A DNA stretch of 64,000 nt from Tethya wilhelma (Eukaryota; Porifera; Demospongiae; Tethyida; Tethyidae): NCBI GenBank assembly GCA_964030475.1, contig CAXIPT010000006.1, positions 6,174,231-6,238,230 of the forward strand. The letters run 5' to 3'. Under the pieces are notes generated by a model. The model did not search any database. It was not told the DNA's origin and saw only the letters and a list, made by a program, of their open reading frames with translations. Shown here piece after piece: positions 31,801 through 41,774 of the stretch (the first letter of the stretch is position 1; every line of letters starts with the position of its first letter). A program made the position numbers and the translations under genes.

Positions 31801-34800
31801 ACCAAAGATACTGAAAAATTAGAGCTCAGTTTTGCAGAAGCTGCTACAGAGATCGTAACTTACAACTGCATGCCCATAGGCTATGGGCCTGGCCTGGGAA
31901 TGAGGCTACCTCAGTGTTATAGTGATAATTAAGTGTTCCCCCCAGTATTTGTGTTCCCTGTAAAAATAATATTGGGGCAAGCGTGAGCGAGCCCCTTCTT
32001 AGTCATGTGAATGGAAAAAAGTGGAGTACCTATCTATCTATATAATCATTACGTAATCGTACGTCTTTCCGTATTGCTCGTGTCCGTATTGCAATATAAT
32101 AACGAAATAAGTAATATTTAAATAGCACACGTGTATACTCTGATCTCCAATCAACATCTGCCTATAGAAAATTAATACGTGTGAAACCAAAGCTTGACTT
32201 GAAGAAATACTTATGAAGAAATGAGTTCCAGTTCTTCAACACCTACAGATTCTGATTTAGCTGCACAAAGACGAGAAGCTCAGCTCCAAACAAGAAGGAG
32301 CTGAAGAGAAAGAAATTAGATGGGCCAGGCGAAGAGCCAGAGATAGAGCGCGTCGTGCAGCAGAATCTAGTGCTTCACAATCATGTAATGTACAAACACA
32401 TGCAAGCAATTTGCAAGGTAAATACGTAGCTATGCATCTATCAACTAGATCTAATTTTTATAAATTATAAAATTCAGAAATCTAAATGATCCTTTATCAT
32501 GTATTAGCAGGCCAGAGCCGTGACTATAGACGACAACTGCTAGTAAATACTACTTCTGAGCAGCGATTGGAACAATTGCGATCCAGTCAACAGCGCAGAA
32601 GAGCAACAGAGACTCCTGATCAGAGAGAGCAGCGATTGGAACAATTGCGAACCAATGAACAGCGCAGAAGAGCAACAGAGACTCCTGATCTCAGAGAACA
32701 ACCAATCAACACCGCAATACATGCACGCACACACACACACACACACACACCACACACACCAACATCAATCTCAACAAAATTGTTATACTCAACCCACTGT
32801 ACATCCATACACATATCGCTCACGCTCGCCCCACACATGCTTTGCATGTTCCGTCCGTGTGTTACGGAGGGTCACCGGAAGTAATGTGACCTTGAACAAA
32901 AAGCTGCCTTTTCTCTGGACTGTGGAGAACGTAAGCTATGAAAAGTGTGCTTAGACAGCTAGCTTAGATAGTGCTAGCCTAGGATAGAACCACAGGCGCT
33001 ACAAGTATGGCTGACTGTTTTTGAGATCGCTGACATGGCTTACCAGTGGCATCGGTATCCGACAAAAAAGCGTGATAAAGCAGCCAATCTTTCACAAAAG
33101 TGAACCTCTCTCAGATTCACATGGCACTTCAAAACCCCTCTCCTGCAAAGCCTCGGAGATTTTCTCACATCCAGACTCTAACTTTTCTAACTGCCATGAT
33201 GTTGTGTATGAGAGTCATGATAGTATCCCTGGTGTGCGTTACACCACTCCAGATGGTACAAACGGATGGACACCAGTGAAAAGACGAAGAAAGACTAGAA
33301 GTATTAATCACGAGAGAGAGCTATATAGTAGTGCTAGCAGTGACAGCGAACTGGATGTCTCTTGCGCTAGAGTGGTAGAATTTGAGAAGAACAACGGAAC
33401 GCCAGGATTGAAGGTTTGCAGGAGAGGACTCAGTTCATGGATACCTATTCAGGCTACCTTTGAACAAGAACCAGTTTCTTCCAGAACTAGATCTAAGTAC
33501 AAGTCTTAACTCAATAATTTAGTTCTTCAGGCAGTTATTTGACTATAGCTGGCCTTCAATGTAGTATTAACTTGCAGTCCCACTTAGCTATTCTTCTTGA
33601 GTATCTGCATACTACATTGTAAAGCAATAATAATAATAATAATAATAAAAAGAAGAGTAGCAAGGGTAGAGCTTTCGCTTCTAGGAGTCTGCTTCTCTGT
33701 CGCTGTACACGAAACACAGCTAGCCAGATAACGAGTTTCTTTGCCAGCTGATTACAAAAATGGCGGAAGTCGGAAAAGGGTCGTCTGTGACGTCACGTAA
33801 CTAGGTAAATATTAAATTGCTGAGCTGGCCAAATTGCAATAAGGAGCACTGCATGCAGGCATTGCAGCATAGCTACCTTTCACTGCCAAATTATTAGTCT
33901 GTGCTCACATGCATCTAGCAGTAAACATCAGTATACTCCATACACAAGTAAGGAGCATGGCGAGCGAAGCGAGCCACACTCCTTGTAATATATATATTAT
34001 AATTCTTATCTGTAATAATTTCTTAAATACACGTTTTGTATGTGTTTATGTTTTTATCAAAAATTAATACCTCTATACATTGGACACAAAACTAATAGCT
34101 TTTATGTAATCTACAAGCCTTATTTGTGTGGTCTATGTTGCTTTTGGATGCTACTCACTTGCCAAACGGAAATGTTTCCCAGTTAAAAACAACCATGTTT
34201 ATATTCTCTGTTAAAGAGAGTGTAAGAGGTTCCTGCTTAAATAACTCAGACTATAAATATACAAACTAAATGACCATCTAAAACAACTAGTAGGTTAGAA
34301 GTCTTTGGAAAGAATCATTAAAGAGATATTTAAAAATTGCATCTTTCCATATAAATGGTGCACTTGCTCATGACTATATATTAATGAGAAATTATATCTT
34401 GACGTAGAAGCGTTGCCGCTGACATGTGCGTTCCGGCTGATTTGGTATACAAAACTGTTTAACACTATAGGTTACACTCTTTTATATGAATTATGTATAG
34501 TTCAAGGCTGATATTGACTACATGCAGATACTATAGTAAAAATTTTGAAAAAATAAGCAGTGTAGGAATGGGCAGTTCTGTAAAAAGGAAGGTTAGTGTA
34601 GAGACATGCAAGCCTGTAATCTGAATTGTGCTATATTTAGCTTGTATTACTAAGTTTAGTTGTCACTCACGTGTGACGCTGAATTCTGTGTGAACATGGC
34701 GTGCACTGTGTAAGTATTTCTTTTCCTTTTGTTTTCTAATTGACTTGTGTTTTGTTGTGTTACAGTGCATGGGAATAAGATTGAGTTTATAACTGAGAAT

Positions 34801-36017
34801 GTAAATTTACTGTGAGAGCAACGCTCTGCAAAGAACCTGGTCTTACACAAGGCTGTTCAGGAGCTTCTCAAATTCGGCACATGACTACTTCAATTTTTTT
34901 TCATTTTTGATTTCTCCATCTTCAAAATAATCAAGTCATAAAAATATTATTATCAATGATATAGTTCAAATTTAAATGTTAATGACTCAGTATGGTTCTA
35001 ATAATGATTTGTATATCACTGTTCAAACTCATGCCAATCAGTTGGTTAGCTAAGAGTAAAGTATAAGCTGACAACTAGCAAAACTTCAGTCTTGGATGTA
35101 AAAATGAAGTAGTCATGTGCCGAATTTGAGAACGCGGGTGGGTGTAATGACCTTTGAACCCTACTTACAGCAAGATGGCTATACAGTGAGATACAGTAGT
35201 CAGTACTATGCTAGGCTAACTTTTGTTTCTTGACATTTTGGCAGAAAGCGAGTGTAAAAGGCCCTACTCCAAATGAAATCAAGTTACTTTGCAGAGTCAA
35301 AACTAACTCAAGGCCTTTTGTTTTCCTGGAAGTCGCGTTCAAGTTTATCAGTATTAAGTGAGAACAAAACTGCGTGGGTGTAGCTAGTGAGTTTTTAGTC
35401 TGTGAGTTTTACACTATCTGTAAAGTTAGTAATCTGGTTAAGAGAGTCTCTGAGCAAATTTTAAAGGCTTAACTTTGTTTTGGTAGAATTTTGTGATGAT
35501 AAACATTTTGTATCGTGTCTATGGGGCACCCGGCCCATTCCTACTATAATACGTATGATAATTGAACCATACATATACAGGTATGAAATACAATGCAACA
35601 ATATTATACTATAATTAACACAATTACTTATCGTGACTAAGCACATACACTTACCAGCTGCAATATTAGTTTTGGAATCATTGCCTCTACTGTTAGGAAC
35701 ATGAACTGGAAAAATTTTACTTTCATTTGTGTGAGATGGTTGATTACAATTGTCAATAGTGAAGATATCAATTCTGAGCTCAAAAGTTGGTGAACTTGCA
35801 AAGTCTGAAACAGAAAATGTGACCACGTCACTGGTGGCATTATTGATTAATTTTTCTCCATTGTACAGTTCTGGACGATTGACAACAAAAACATGAATTT
35901 TGTAGACATAGAAAATATCGTCATCCGGTGCTTTCCACTGTACCTCTACAACAAATAATCCATTAGAAACAGTTCGTGGGGTATTCATTGTAATATTGCT
36001 TGGTGGTAAAGGTATTT
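28892..36017 (-). CDS. Receptor E: FN3-TM-coiled-coil (partial)
   Basis: Three exons fit in order and phase: 36017-35655 (FN3-like domain, phase 1 to 1, VQWKAPDDDIFYVYKIHVF), 30825-30743 (one TM helix, phase 1 in, 0 out, ISVPIVILITVTVIFTVIVI) and 29261-28892 (phase 0, a long charged coiled coil: KELFREYREQ, SLEKKIKDLKKVLDKKDY, KKQIESLEEERKDL, ending PESSL at N28891). The TM and coiled-coil phases match the first gene in the window exactly, and both coiled-coil exons carry ESSL near the end. The 4.8-kb intron between FN3 and TM contains a pogo fragment, MITEs and other relics. No signal peptide exon was found. The linkage of the FN3 exon is inferred from phase only. Confidence 0.5.
29700..30280 (+). 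mobile_element. Decayed pogo/Tigger-type DDE transposase fragment
   Basis: In successive frames it reads DTDLFQDWFV, CYAPPVRPLLLLL, DGHSSHYSPVLL, FPPHTTHIMQPLDKMCF, then LIAIFKMTGVYLFNP. This is the well-known signature of the DDE_1 (pogo/jerky) nuclease domain, including the Asp of LLxDGHSSH. At least two frameshifts are present (before the DGHSSH motif and after 30070), so it is dead. It lies antisense inside the proposed long intron of E. Confidence 0.8.
30509..30697. mobile_element. MITE, GTGGGAAAGTTTCG type
   Basis: Left TACTGTATATAGTGGGAAAG, right CTTTCCCGCTATAAGGTA. The interior holds direct and inverted CGCGAAAGTTAA motifs. Same group as 2821-3117. Confidence 0.65.
31061..31200. mobile_element. 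140-bp MITE, GAGGAGGTA family
   Basis: GAGGAGGTAAGACATGAGTG and inverse (CACTCATGTTGTACTTCCTC); TIRs of about 40 bp occupy over half the element. Third copy after 825 and 13348. Confidence 0.8.
31201..32221. other. Region without a supported gene
   Basis: Repeat fragments only, including a GGCCTGGGAATGAGGCTA end of the AGCCTCG family near 31890. No exon recognised. Confidence 0.45.
32222..32720 (+). pseudogene. Arg-rich repeat ORF, Helitron/PIF1-type N-terminus relic
   Basis: A start MSSSSSTPTDSDLAAQRREA (32222) runs into a stop. In another frame RWARRRARDRARRAAESS continues. After an apparent intron, two copies of SEQRLEQLR..QQRRRATETPD and QREQRLEQLR..EQRRRATETPD follow. Such Arg/Glu/Gln repeats are common at the N-terminus of Helitron-linked PIF1-like helicases in animals. 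No helicase domain follows; a (CA)n tract ends the frame. It is a frameshifted leftover of a mobile element, or less likely a broken host gene. Confidence 0.45.
33021..33509 (+). CDS. Unknown open frame, 162 codons, no internal ATG
   Basis: The frame is open from 33021 to TAA at 33507 and contains no ATG, so if real it is a last exon. It has biased, soluble composition: VRYTTPDGTNGWTPVKRRRK, a serine patch SSASSDSEL, and SSRTRSKYKS at the end. It follows the Helitron-like relic directly. I do not recognise it. A retroelement gag-like tail or host nuclear protein are possible. Confidence 0.35.
   Translation: MRSLTWLTSGIGIRQKSVIKQPIFHKSEPLSDSHGTSKPLSCKASEIFSHPDSNFSNCHDVVYESHDSIPGVRYTTPDGTNGWTPVKRRRKTRSINHERELYSSASSDSELDVSCARVVEFEKNNGTPGLKVCRRGLSSWIPIQATFEQEPVSSRTRSKYKS
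33510..34866. other. Region without a supported gene
   Basis: Contains a (TAA)n microsatellite at about 33624-33649 and AT-rich unique sequence. Confidence 0.45.
34867..35130. mobile_element. 264-bp MITE
   Basis: CTCAAATTCGGCACATGACT at the left and its inverse at the right (AGTCATGTGCCGAATTTGAG), with similarity continuing inward. A related single end is at about 47970-48000. Confidence 0.75.
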
Positions 36018-36292
36018 CTGAAGGGAAATAAAAGGGTAAGGAATAATGAGTGCTTATATATTAGGCATCATACTTAGGCCACCGTGTCCAAGTGATAATC
36101 TGGTTTCTGGTCCTCTGCCTGCATCAACAAATACACGCTCACAATTTCGCCATTATCGCTATTGTGCATGCATACGCAGTACATATACTGGACCATGTGG
36201 TGAACATTCAGGTATTATTGACATGCCTAAAATCAGGCTTATCTAATCGGTTTTTCAATGCTACCACCAAGAAGAGCAAAGGTGTTATATTA

Positions 36293-36985
36293 GACCTTTT
36301 CGTTTAACGCGGTGAGGAATGCAATTATTGCGAAATGAATTGCTGGTTACATCCGTAGTAGTTTAAGCCCCACCCACCAACTTTTGCAATAATCACGCGT
36401 GTATATGCCAGTGTATATACCGAATATTCTAAAACAGCGAATGTCACGTAAAACTGCAGTCTTTTGGCTACCTCGTGGAAGTTGTTCCGTACGATTTGAG
36501 TTATTTACCACAGAGCTATAAGCGCTTGAAGTTGAAGGCCTTCAACCAGGTAAATAATAAAGAAAAATAAGTGTTTATCGAGTGTATGCTAACAAATAAG
36601 CACTGGCAGGTAAGTTACTAAACTTCATAGTACTGAGCTTGTTTGGTGCTCTACTAGTGTCACAAACTCGAGTAGAAACACCTAAATCGCTTATTGTTTG
36701 CTTACATTTCTTGAACACTTACTTTTGTATTGATTTTACTTGGTTAGAGTCATCAGCTTCAAGCGCTTATAGCTCTGTGGTAAATAACTCAAATCGCACG
36801 GAACAACTTCCACGAGGTAGCCAAAAGACTGCAGTTTTACGTGACATTCGTTGTTTAAGAATATTCGGTATGTACACTGGCATATACACGCGTGATTATT
36901 GCAATAGGAAAAACGTTGGTAGGTGGGGCTTAAACTACTACGGATATGGATGTAGCCAGAACTAGAACGTTTAATCAATGACGCA
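36293..36985. mobile_element. About 690-bp foldback element
   Basis: Arms of over 200 bp (about 36330-36540 and 36755-36970) are inverted copies, sharing CACAGAGCTATAAGCGCTTG, CTACCTCGTGGAAGTTGTTC and GCGTGTATATGCCAGTGTA. The centre is about 200 bp of unique sequence. No transposase. Confidence 0.8.
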
Positions 36986-37624
36986 ATGCATTAATGCATT
37001 GCATAATTGCAATGGAATAACTAGTTGTACACTGAGTGCAGTTAATTGCCTCGCGCGGTTTAGAAAGGAAACCTAGTTAGACCGAAAGAAATGGACTACC
37101 ATGAATACCTGATCAGCTAACTCCATGTATTTTAAACTCTCACCTCTTGTACAGTTAGTAAGGTACCACAATGATGTCTCTGCAGTCTATGCCGGCTCAT
37201 AACACACATGATTACGTAGCACGACTCTGAGATCTCGAGCTGTGCGCGCGCACGTGTTTCGTATATTATGGTAAGGATCATCACGATCACGAGCATGCAG
37301 CTAGCTTGTTTCAAACCGGAACAATTTTTGCCAAATTGGCCCCGTTTTCATCCGGTGTTCATGACGTATAATTGGATTTTACTTCCACAATTTTTGGCCC
37401 TGCAAGATTACACTGCCTCGCGCTAAGGCGCTCAATTGCATTCCGCCGTTACAAGTCCTATATGCAATGGTGACCAGACCCCCATTTTTCGTTGGGGGTC
37501 TGGCACGCGAGACTACTCAACAGTGAGCAAGTGTAAAGCCACTCCAAGTGGTACCATGGTAGTCCGGTTTCTGGTCAGGGGACTTCCCAATCAAAAGGTG
37601 GGCGGGCGGGTTACATCATTGCCN
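36986..37624. other. Region without a supported gene, ends at an N join
   Basis: Includes a hairpin around 37469-37503 (CCAGACCCCC / GGGGGTCTGG). N37624 joins it to the retroelement, so adjacency is uncertain. Confidence 0.5.
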
Positions 37625-39416
37625 AGGATAGCAATGGTACTGTTCACACCTCCTTAGTTATGTCCAAAACTCGTGTCGCCCCCATCAAACGTGTAACAAT
37701 CCCTCGTTTGGAGTTGAATGGAGCCTTAACACTAGCTCAATTGCTCTCTCATTGCAAAGATGTCCTTGAACTGCCTGTATCTTCGATGCATGCTTGGACA
37801 GACTCAACTATTGTACTCTCATGGATCCAGGGAAACCCACGCAGATTCAAAGTGTACGTTGGGAACCGAGTCTCACAGATCTTGGACCTCACTCCAGCTG
37901 CTTGTTGGAATCATGTTGTCAGTGAAGATAACCCAGCCGATTGTGCTTCGCGTGGTACACTCCCTTCCGAGTTACTGAACCATGACCTGTGGTGGGATGG
38001 ACCCCTGTGGCTAAAACAACCTCGAACGAAGTGGCCTGCATCCACTCAACCAACACCAGTTGTAGAAGAAGAGACTGAGCTAAACACTGCTGTTTGTCAC
38101 CTGACGTCCTCCTCAGAATCACTCATACCAACTGACAAGTTTTCATCATTCAACCAGTACGTCCGAGTCACTGCCTGGGTGTTTCGATTTGTTGGAAATT
38201 GTGTGGCTAAGATCAGAAGCACTCCTACTTCATGTGGCCCCCTTGTGGTGTCTGAGATACGCCAAGCTTCCAACTATTGGTACTCCGTGATCCAGAAGGA
38301 ACATTTTCCTGATGAGATTGGTATCCTGAAGAGTGCATCTAAGAGAATTCCAACTTCAAGCAAATTGTCTGCACTCAACCCTATCCTCGACAAAGACGGG
38401 ATTGTGCGAGTTGGAGGAAGACAGCAGAAGGCGAACTTCTCGTACAACAGTAGACACCCCATCATTCTCGATGCCAAGAACCCTCTCACCAAATTGCTGA
38501 TTCGTTCGGAGCACCTTCGCCTCCTACACGCTGGTTCTCTTCTAGTCTCTTCATCACTATTTCGTAAGTACCACATCATTGGTGGTCACCGAGCCATCCG
38601 TTCGATCGTGCGTGAATGTGTGACCTGCAGACGTCACTCCCCAAAGCCAAGACCACCGGTAATGGGACAACTTCCCCCTCAGCGGCTGATGCCTGATATG
38701 GTGTTTGAAAATGTTGGCAACCACACCATGGGAATAAAGGTCTACAATGACTATAACGTAGAGATTCCAGCAGTGTATAGCGCAGCACCCCGGCGTACGG
38801 TGGACACTGGTATGATAGGAATATCTAAAAAGACTCAGTATATTGCAGACGACAATGTTATAATGTTTGGCCAGCCTAACCAATCAGCACAGGTTCTGTT
38901 TACTACTCTTGAGCCACGTGTGATATCCAGTGTGTTTGTAGTAGATGTCCAACTCTGTCCACCAGGGTTCATTCGCAAGAATTGCTCTATAAAGTCAGAG
39001 ATGGTTTGTGATTGCACGTGTGCTAATCCTGGCGATGGTCTCACCTGCAGTGATAGCTCACATGAGGTCACTCTCTTGTCCTACCAGAACCTGAATCCTA
39101 CCAGAAAATGTCCATCCTGCGTAGGTGGTATCTGTGTGAAGCTCTCACCAGACACTTCTGGGATCGATGGAGGAAGGAGTATGTTGTTGCTCTGCAGAAA
39201 CACACCAAGTGGAGGCATCCAAACCGAAATTTCGCTGTTGGTGACGTTGTGGTCCTCAAAGACGACAATATTATGCCCACACAATGGCCCATCGCCAGGA
39301 TAATTGAGACCAAGCCTGGAGCTGATGGCGTTGTTCGTGTCGTCAGGATCAAGACCCAGGATGGCATGTACAACCGACCGGTCACCAAGGTTGCCCTATT
39401 GCTCCCATGTGAGTAA
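37625..39416 (+). mobile_element. BEL/Pao retrotransposon fragment with foreign insert
   Basis: From N37624 the frame reads RNase H (TIPRLELNGALTLAQLL, WTDSTIVLSWIQG, NPADCASRG), then the integrase zinc-binding region (HLRLLHAGS, GGHRAIRSIV, CVTCRRHS), all typical of BEL/Pao pol. At about 38716, where the integrase core should start, the frame changes without a stop into unrelated Cys-rich sequence. Near 39099 it returns, in another frame, to the BEL/Pao integrase C-terminal domain (MSILRRWYLCEALTRHFW, GDVVVLKDDNI, VRVVRIKTQDG, NRPVTKVALLLP, stop 39414). Reverse transcriptase, gag and LTRs are not present. This copy cannot integrate. Confidence 0.8.
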
Positions 39417-39777
39417 CATTGACTGTTGTTGATTTTTGTTAATCTGAACTCTAGTTCTACAGTGTACTTTGGTTAAGTGTTAGTCTTTGATTAGTTGTTT
39501 TTTTTTGTTATTGTGTTAAGACTTTGGTGTCTTGGCCGGCGGAATGTTTAGGTCTGAACAATTTGTGTATTTGAAAACTGGTATAGGTCATTACTCAACT
39601 ATGTTTATTTTTGTAATGCTTAATTAGAGATGACAATTTAGTAAGTGAAGTGCATGTGGAGTGGTGCATGAGTAGTATTGAATCTTGTTGCATCTAGCAG
39701 AGAAACCACATAAACATGCATCAAATCACTGATTGTACAATTTGTCATGTGCCATATACACACATATACACACACAG

Positions 39778-39994
39778 CAAGCTCCTATGGCAAGGAGTTT
39801 GTCATAGGATTCATGCAGAATCTAGCAGGATATATACTCACGGAATTACAAGTGATTGTTGGAACTCCGTCAGCTGATTTAGTTGAATTTATCGTGGAAA
39901 CTGATGATGAGGAGATACACAGAGGGTCTGTGTCGTCCAACTCTCCAGTTGTTGTAACAATTCCAACAATTCAACTTTACTACCAAACCAGCAG
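39778..39994 (+). CDS. Exon with IgGFc-binding-like segment
   Basis: After a CACACAG acceptor (phase 1) the exon reads SSYGKEFVIGFMQNLAGYIL, then LQVIVGTPSADLVEFIVET and SPVVVTIPTIQL, up to CAG|GTGAGT in phase 2. The pattern 'G-x-E-F-x-x-x-F-M-x-N ... L-x-x-x-x-x-T' matches the start of the IgGFc-binding domain seen in mucus and adhesive proteins. Its exit phase (2) does not match the next FN3 exon (phase 1), so it is probably a separate partial gene, or an exon is missing. Partners cannot be assigned. Confidence 0.45.
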
Positions 39995-40068
39995 GTGAGT
40001 TAGAGCTAGATCTTAGATACATCATGCATTTTTAATTTATATGCAATCATGGATCTACTAAATTTCAG

Positions 40069-40867
40069 TTCCATCTGGAGCCCCTCAATTCCTCACCATC
40101 ATCACCTCCACCTCCACCAGTGTCACCATATCTTGGGACAGTGTGGAGTGTATCCATAGAAACGGACTCCTCACTCATTACCTCATCAGCTATGGTCAGG
40201 GAGGAGATGGAGAGACCAACCAGATGAATGTCACAGTGAACATCACAGACCAAGAGGAAGGAGGGAGCTACACAGCCACTGGAATTGATCCTACAAAGGA
40301 GTATCTCTTTAAAGTAGCAGCTATCAATGAAGCTGGTGTGGGGATGTTTGCTAATGTGTCTACTGTCAGAAATAATGGTTGGTATAATTATGCAATAGCA
40401 TTTGTTGTTTTAGCAAGCAGTTTTATGTGTATTTCAGTTATTGCCAAGCATGCAAGTTCTATAAACTATAGTGCAATCAAGCATTGTTAGTTTTATCGAT
40501 AAACAGCATGCATCCATTATAGAGCAATTATTGGAATCAACACCATCAACAAAATATTTGAACTCAGAAGTTGATAGTGGAAGGGAAAATATATATTTAT
40601 CTTTCTTTGTATATGCACTGCTCTACACCATTATTGCCTCTTATTATACTATTAGGTAAAAATGACCAGAGCCGTAACTCTCAGTCTGCAACAATTGCTG
40701 GACTGATAGCAATCATAGTCATATTGGCAGCAGCTTTGGTGACTAGTGTAGTCTTCAATGCCTTGGCGTAAGTTTTAAATTGACAAGTGACTTAATTTTA
40801 ATCTAAATCAGATCAAATTGCAATAATTATTATTGTAGGGTATACAAGATAAAGAGGCAATTCAAAG
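40069..40867 (+). CDS. F: FN3-TM module (partial)
   Basis: Exon 40069-40377 is an FN3 domain (SVTISWDSVECIHRNGLLTH, YLISYGQGG, EYLFKVAAINEAGVG). Exon 40656-40767 is a stem plus TM helix (ATIAGLIAIIVILAAALVTS). Exon 40839-40867 adds VYKIKRQFK and continues in phase 1, but no further tail exon is found. The FN3 is close to the last FN3 of gene G. A second copy follows after N40971. Ectodomain and tail are incomplete, so only a type I membrane protein can be claimed. Confidence 0.6.
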
Positions 40868-40971
40868 GTAATCTCTAACATAATACTGAGTCTTATATGC
40901 TTGAGTGCATACATGAGTCCCTCTAGCTAGTCTATATGTTCACGGTTCAGTATCACCAAGGTGAAGTAATN

Positions 40972-41718
40972 ACCATATCTTGGGACAGTGTGGAGTGTAT
41001 CCATAGAAACGGACTCCTCACTCATTACCTCATCAGCTATGGTCAGGGAGGAGATGGAGAGACCAACCAGATGAATGTCACAGTGAATATCACAGACCAA
41101 GAGGAAGGAGGGAGCTACACAGCCACTGGAATTGATCCTACAAAGGAGTATCTCTTTAAAGTAGCAGCTGTCAATGAAGCTGGTGTGGGGTTGTTTGCTA
41201 GTGTGGGGATGTTTGCTAGTGTGTCTACTGTCGGATACAACAATATTTGTTTTTGTAAGGAGTGTTATGTGTATTCAGTTATTGATTGCATGCCAAGCAA
41301 GTTTCCATAATATTATGATAATTATTATACTATACTGCAATCAAGCATTGTTAGTTCTATGGATAAACACAAGCATTGAATTTTGTCATAGAGCACTTAT
41401 TGCAATCAACACCATCAGCAAAACATTTGAAGTTGATAGTTCAAGGGAAAATCTTTCTTTGTATATGCGTTGCTCTACACCAATTTTGCCTCTTATTATA
41501 CTATTAGGTGAAAATGACCAGAGCGGTAACTCTCAGTCTGCAACAATTACTGGATTTATAGCGATTATAGTCATATTGGCAGCAGCTTTGGTGACTAGTG
41601 TAGTCTTCAATGCCTTGGCGTAAGTTTAAATTGACAAGTGACTTAATTTTAACCTAAACCAGGTACAATTGCAACAATTATTATTGTAGGGTATACAAGA
41701 TAAAGAGGCAATTCAAAG
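40972..41718 (+). CDS. F': second FN3-TM module
   Basis: Starts at N40971 inside the FN3 domain. It is nearly identical to F up to KVAAxNEAGVG, then carries an extra direct repeat of FASVGM-type codons (41190-41222). The TM exon 41508-41619 and short exon 41690-41718 match F in length and phase. It is either a true tandem duplicate or an allele placed in series by the assembly. Confidence 0.55.
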
Positions 41719-41774
41719 GTAATCTCTAACATAATACTGAGTCTTATGCCTGCATGAATGCTAAAGAGTGAGCT

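Noticed and set aside
32620..32847. Minus-strand frames rich in Cys/Val
   Set aside because: Produced by the (CA)n microsatellite and the antisense of the Arg-rich repeats.
36639..36965. 108-codon + frame
   Set aside because: Lies in one arm of a foldback element; the inverse arm has no matching coding frame.
38716..39303. Reading the long 547-codon frame as one intact protein
   Set aside because: The first two thirds are BEL/Pao pol, the next part is unrelated, and the true integrase C-terminus continues in a different frame, so this is a chimera and not a single gene.
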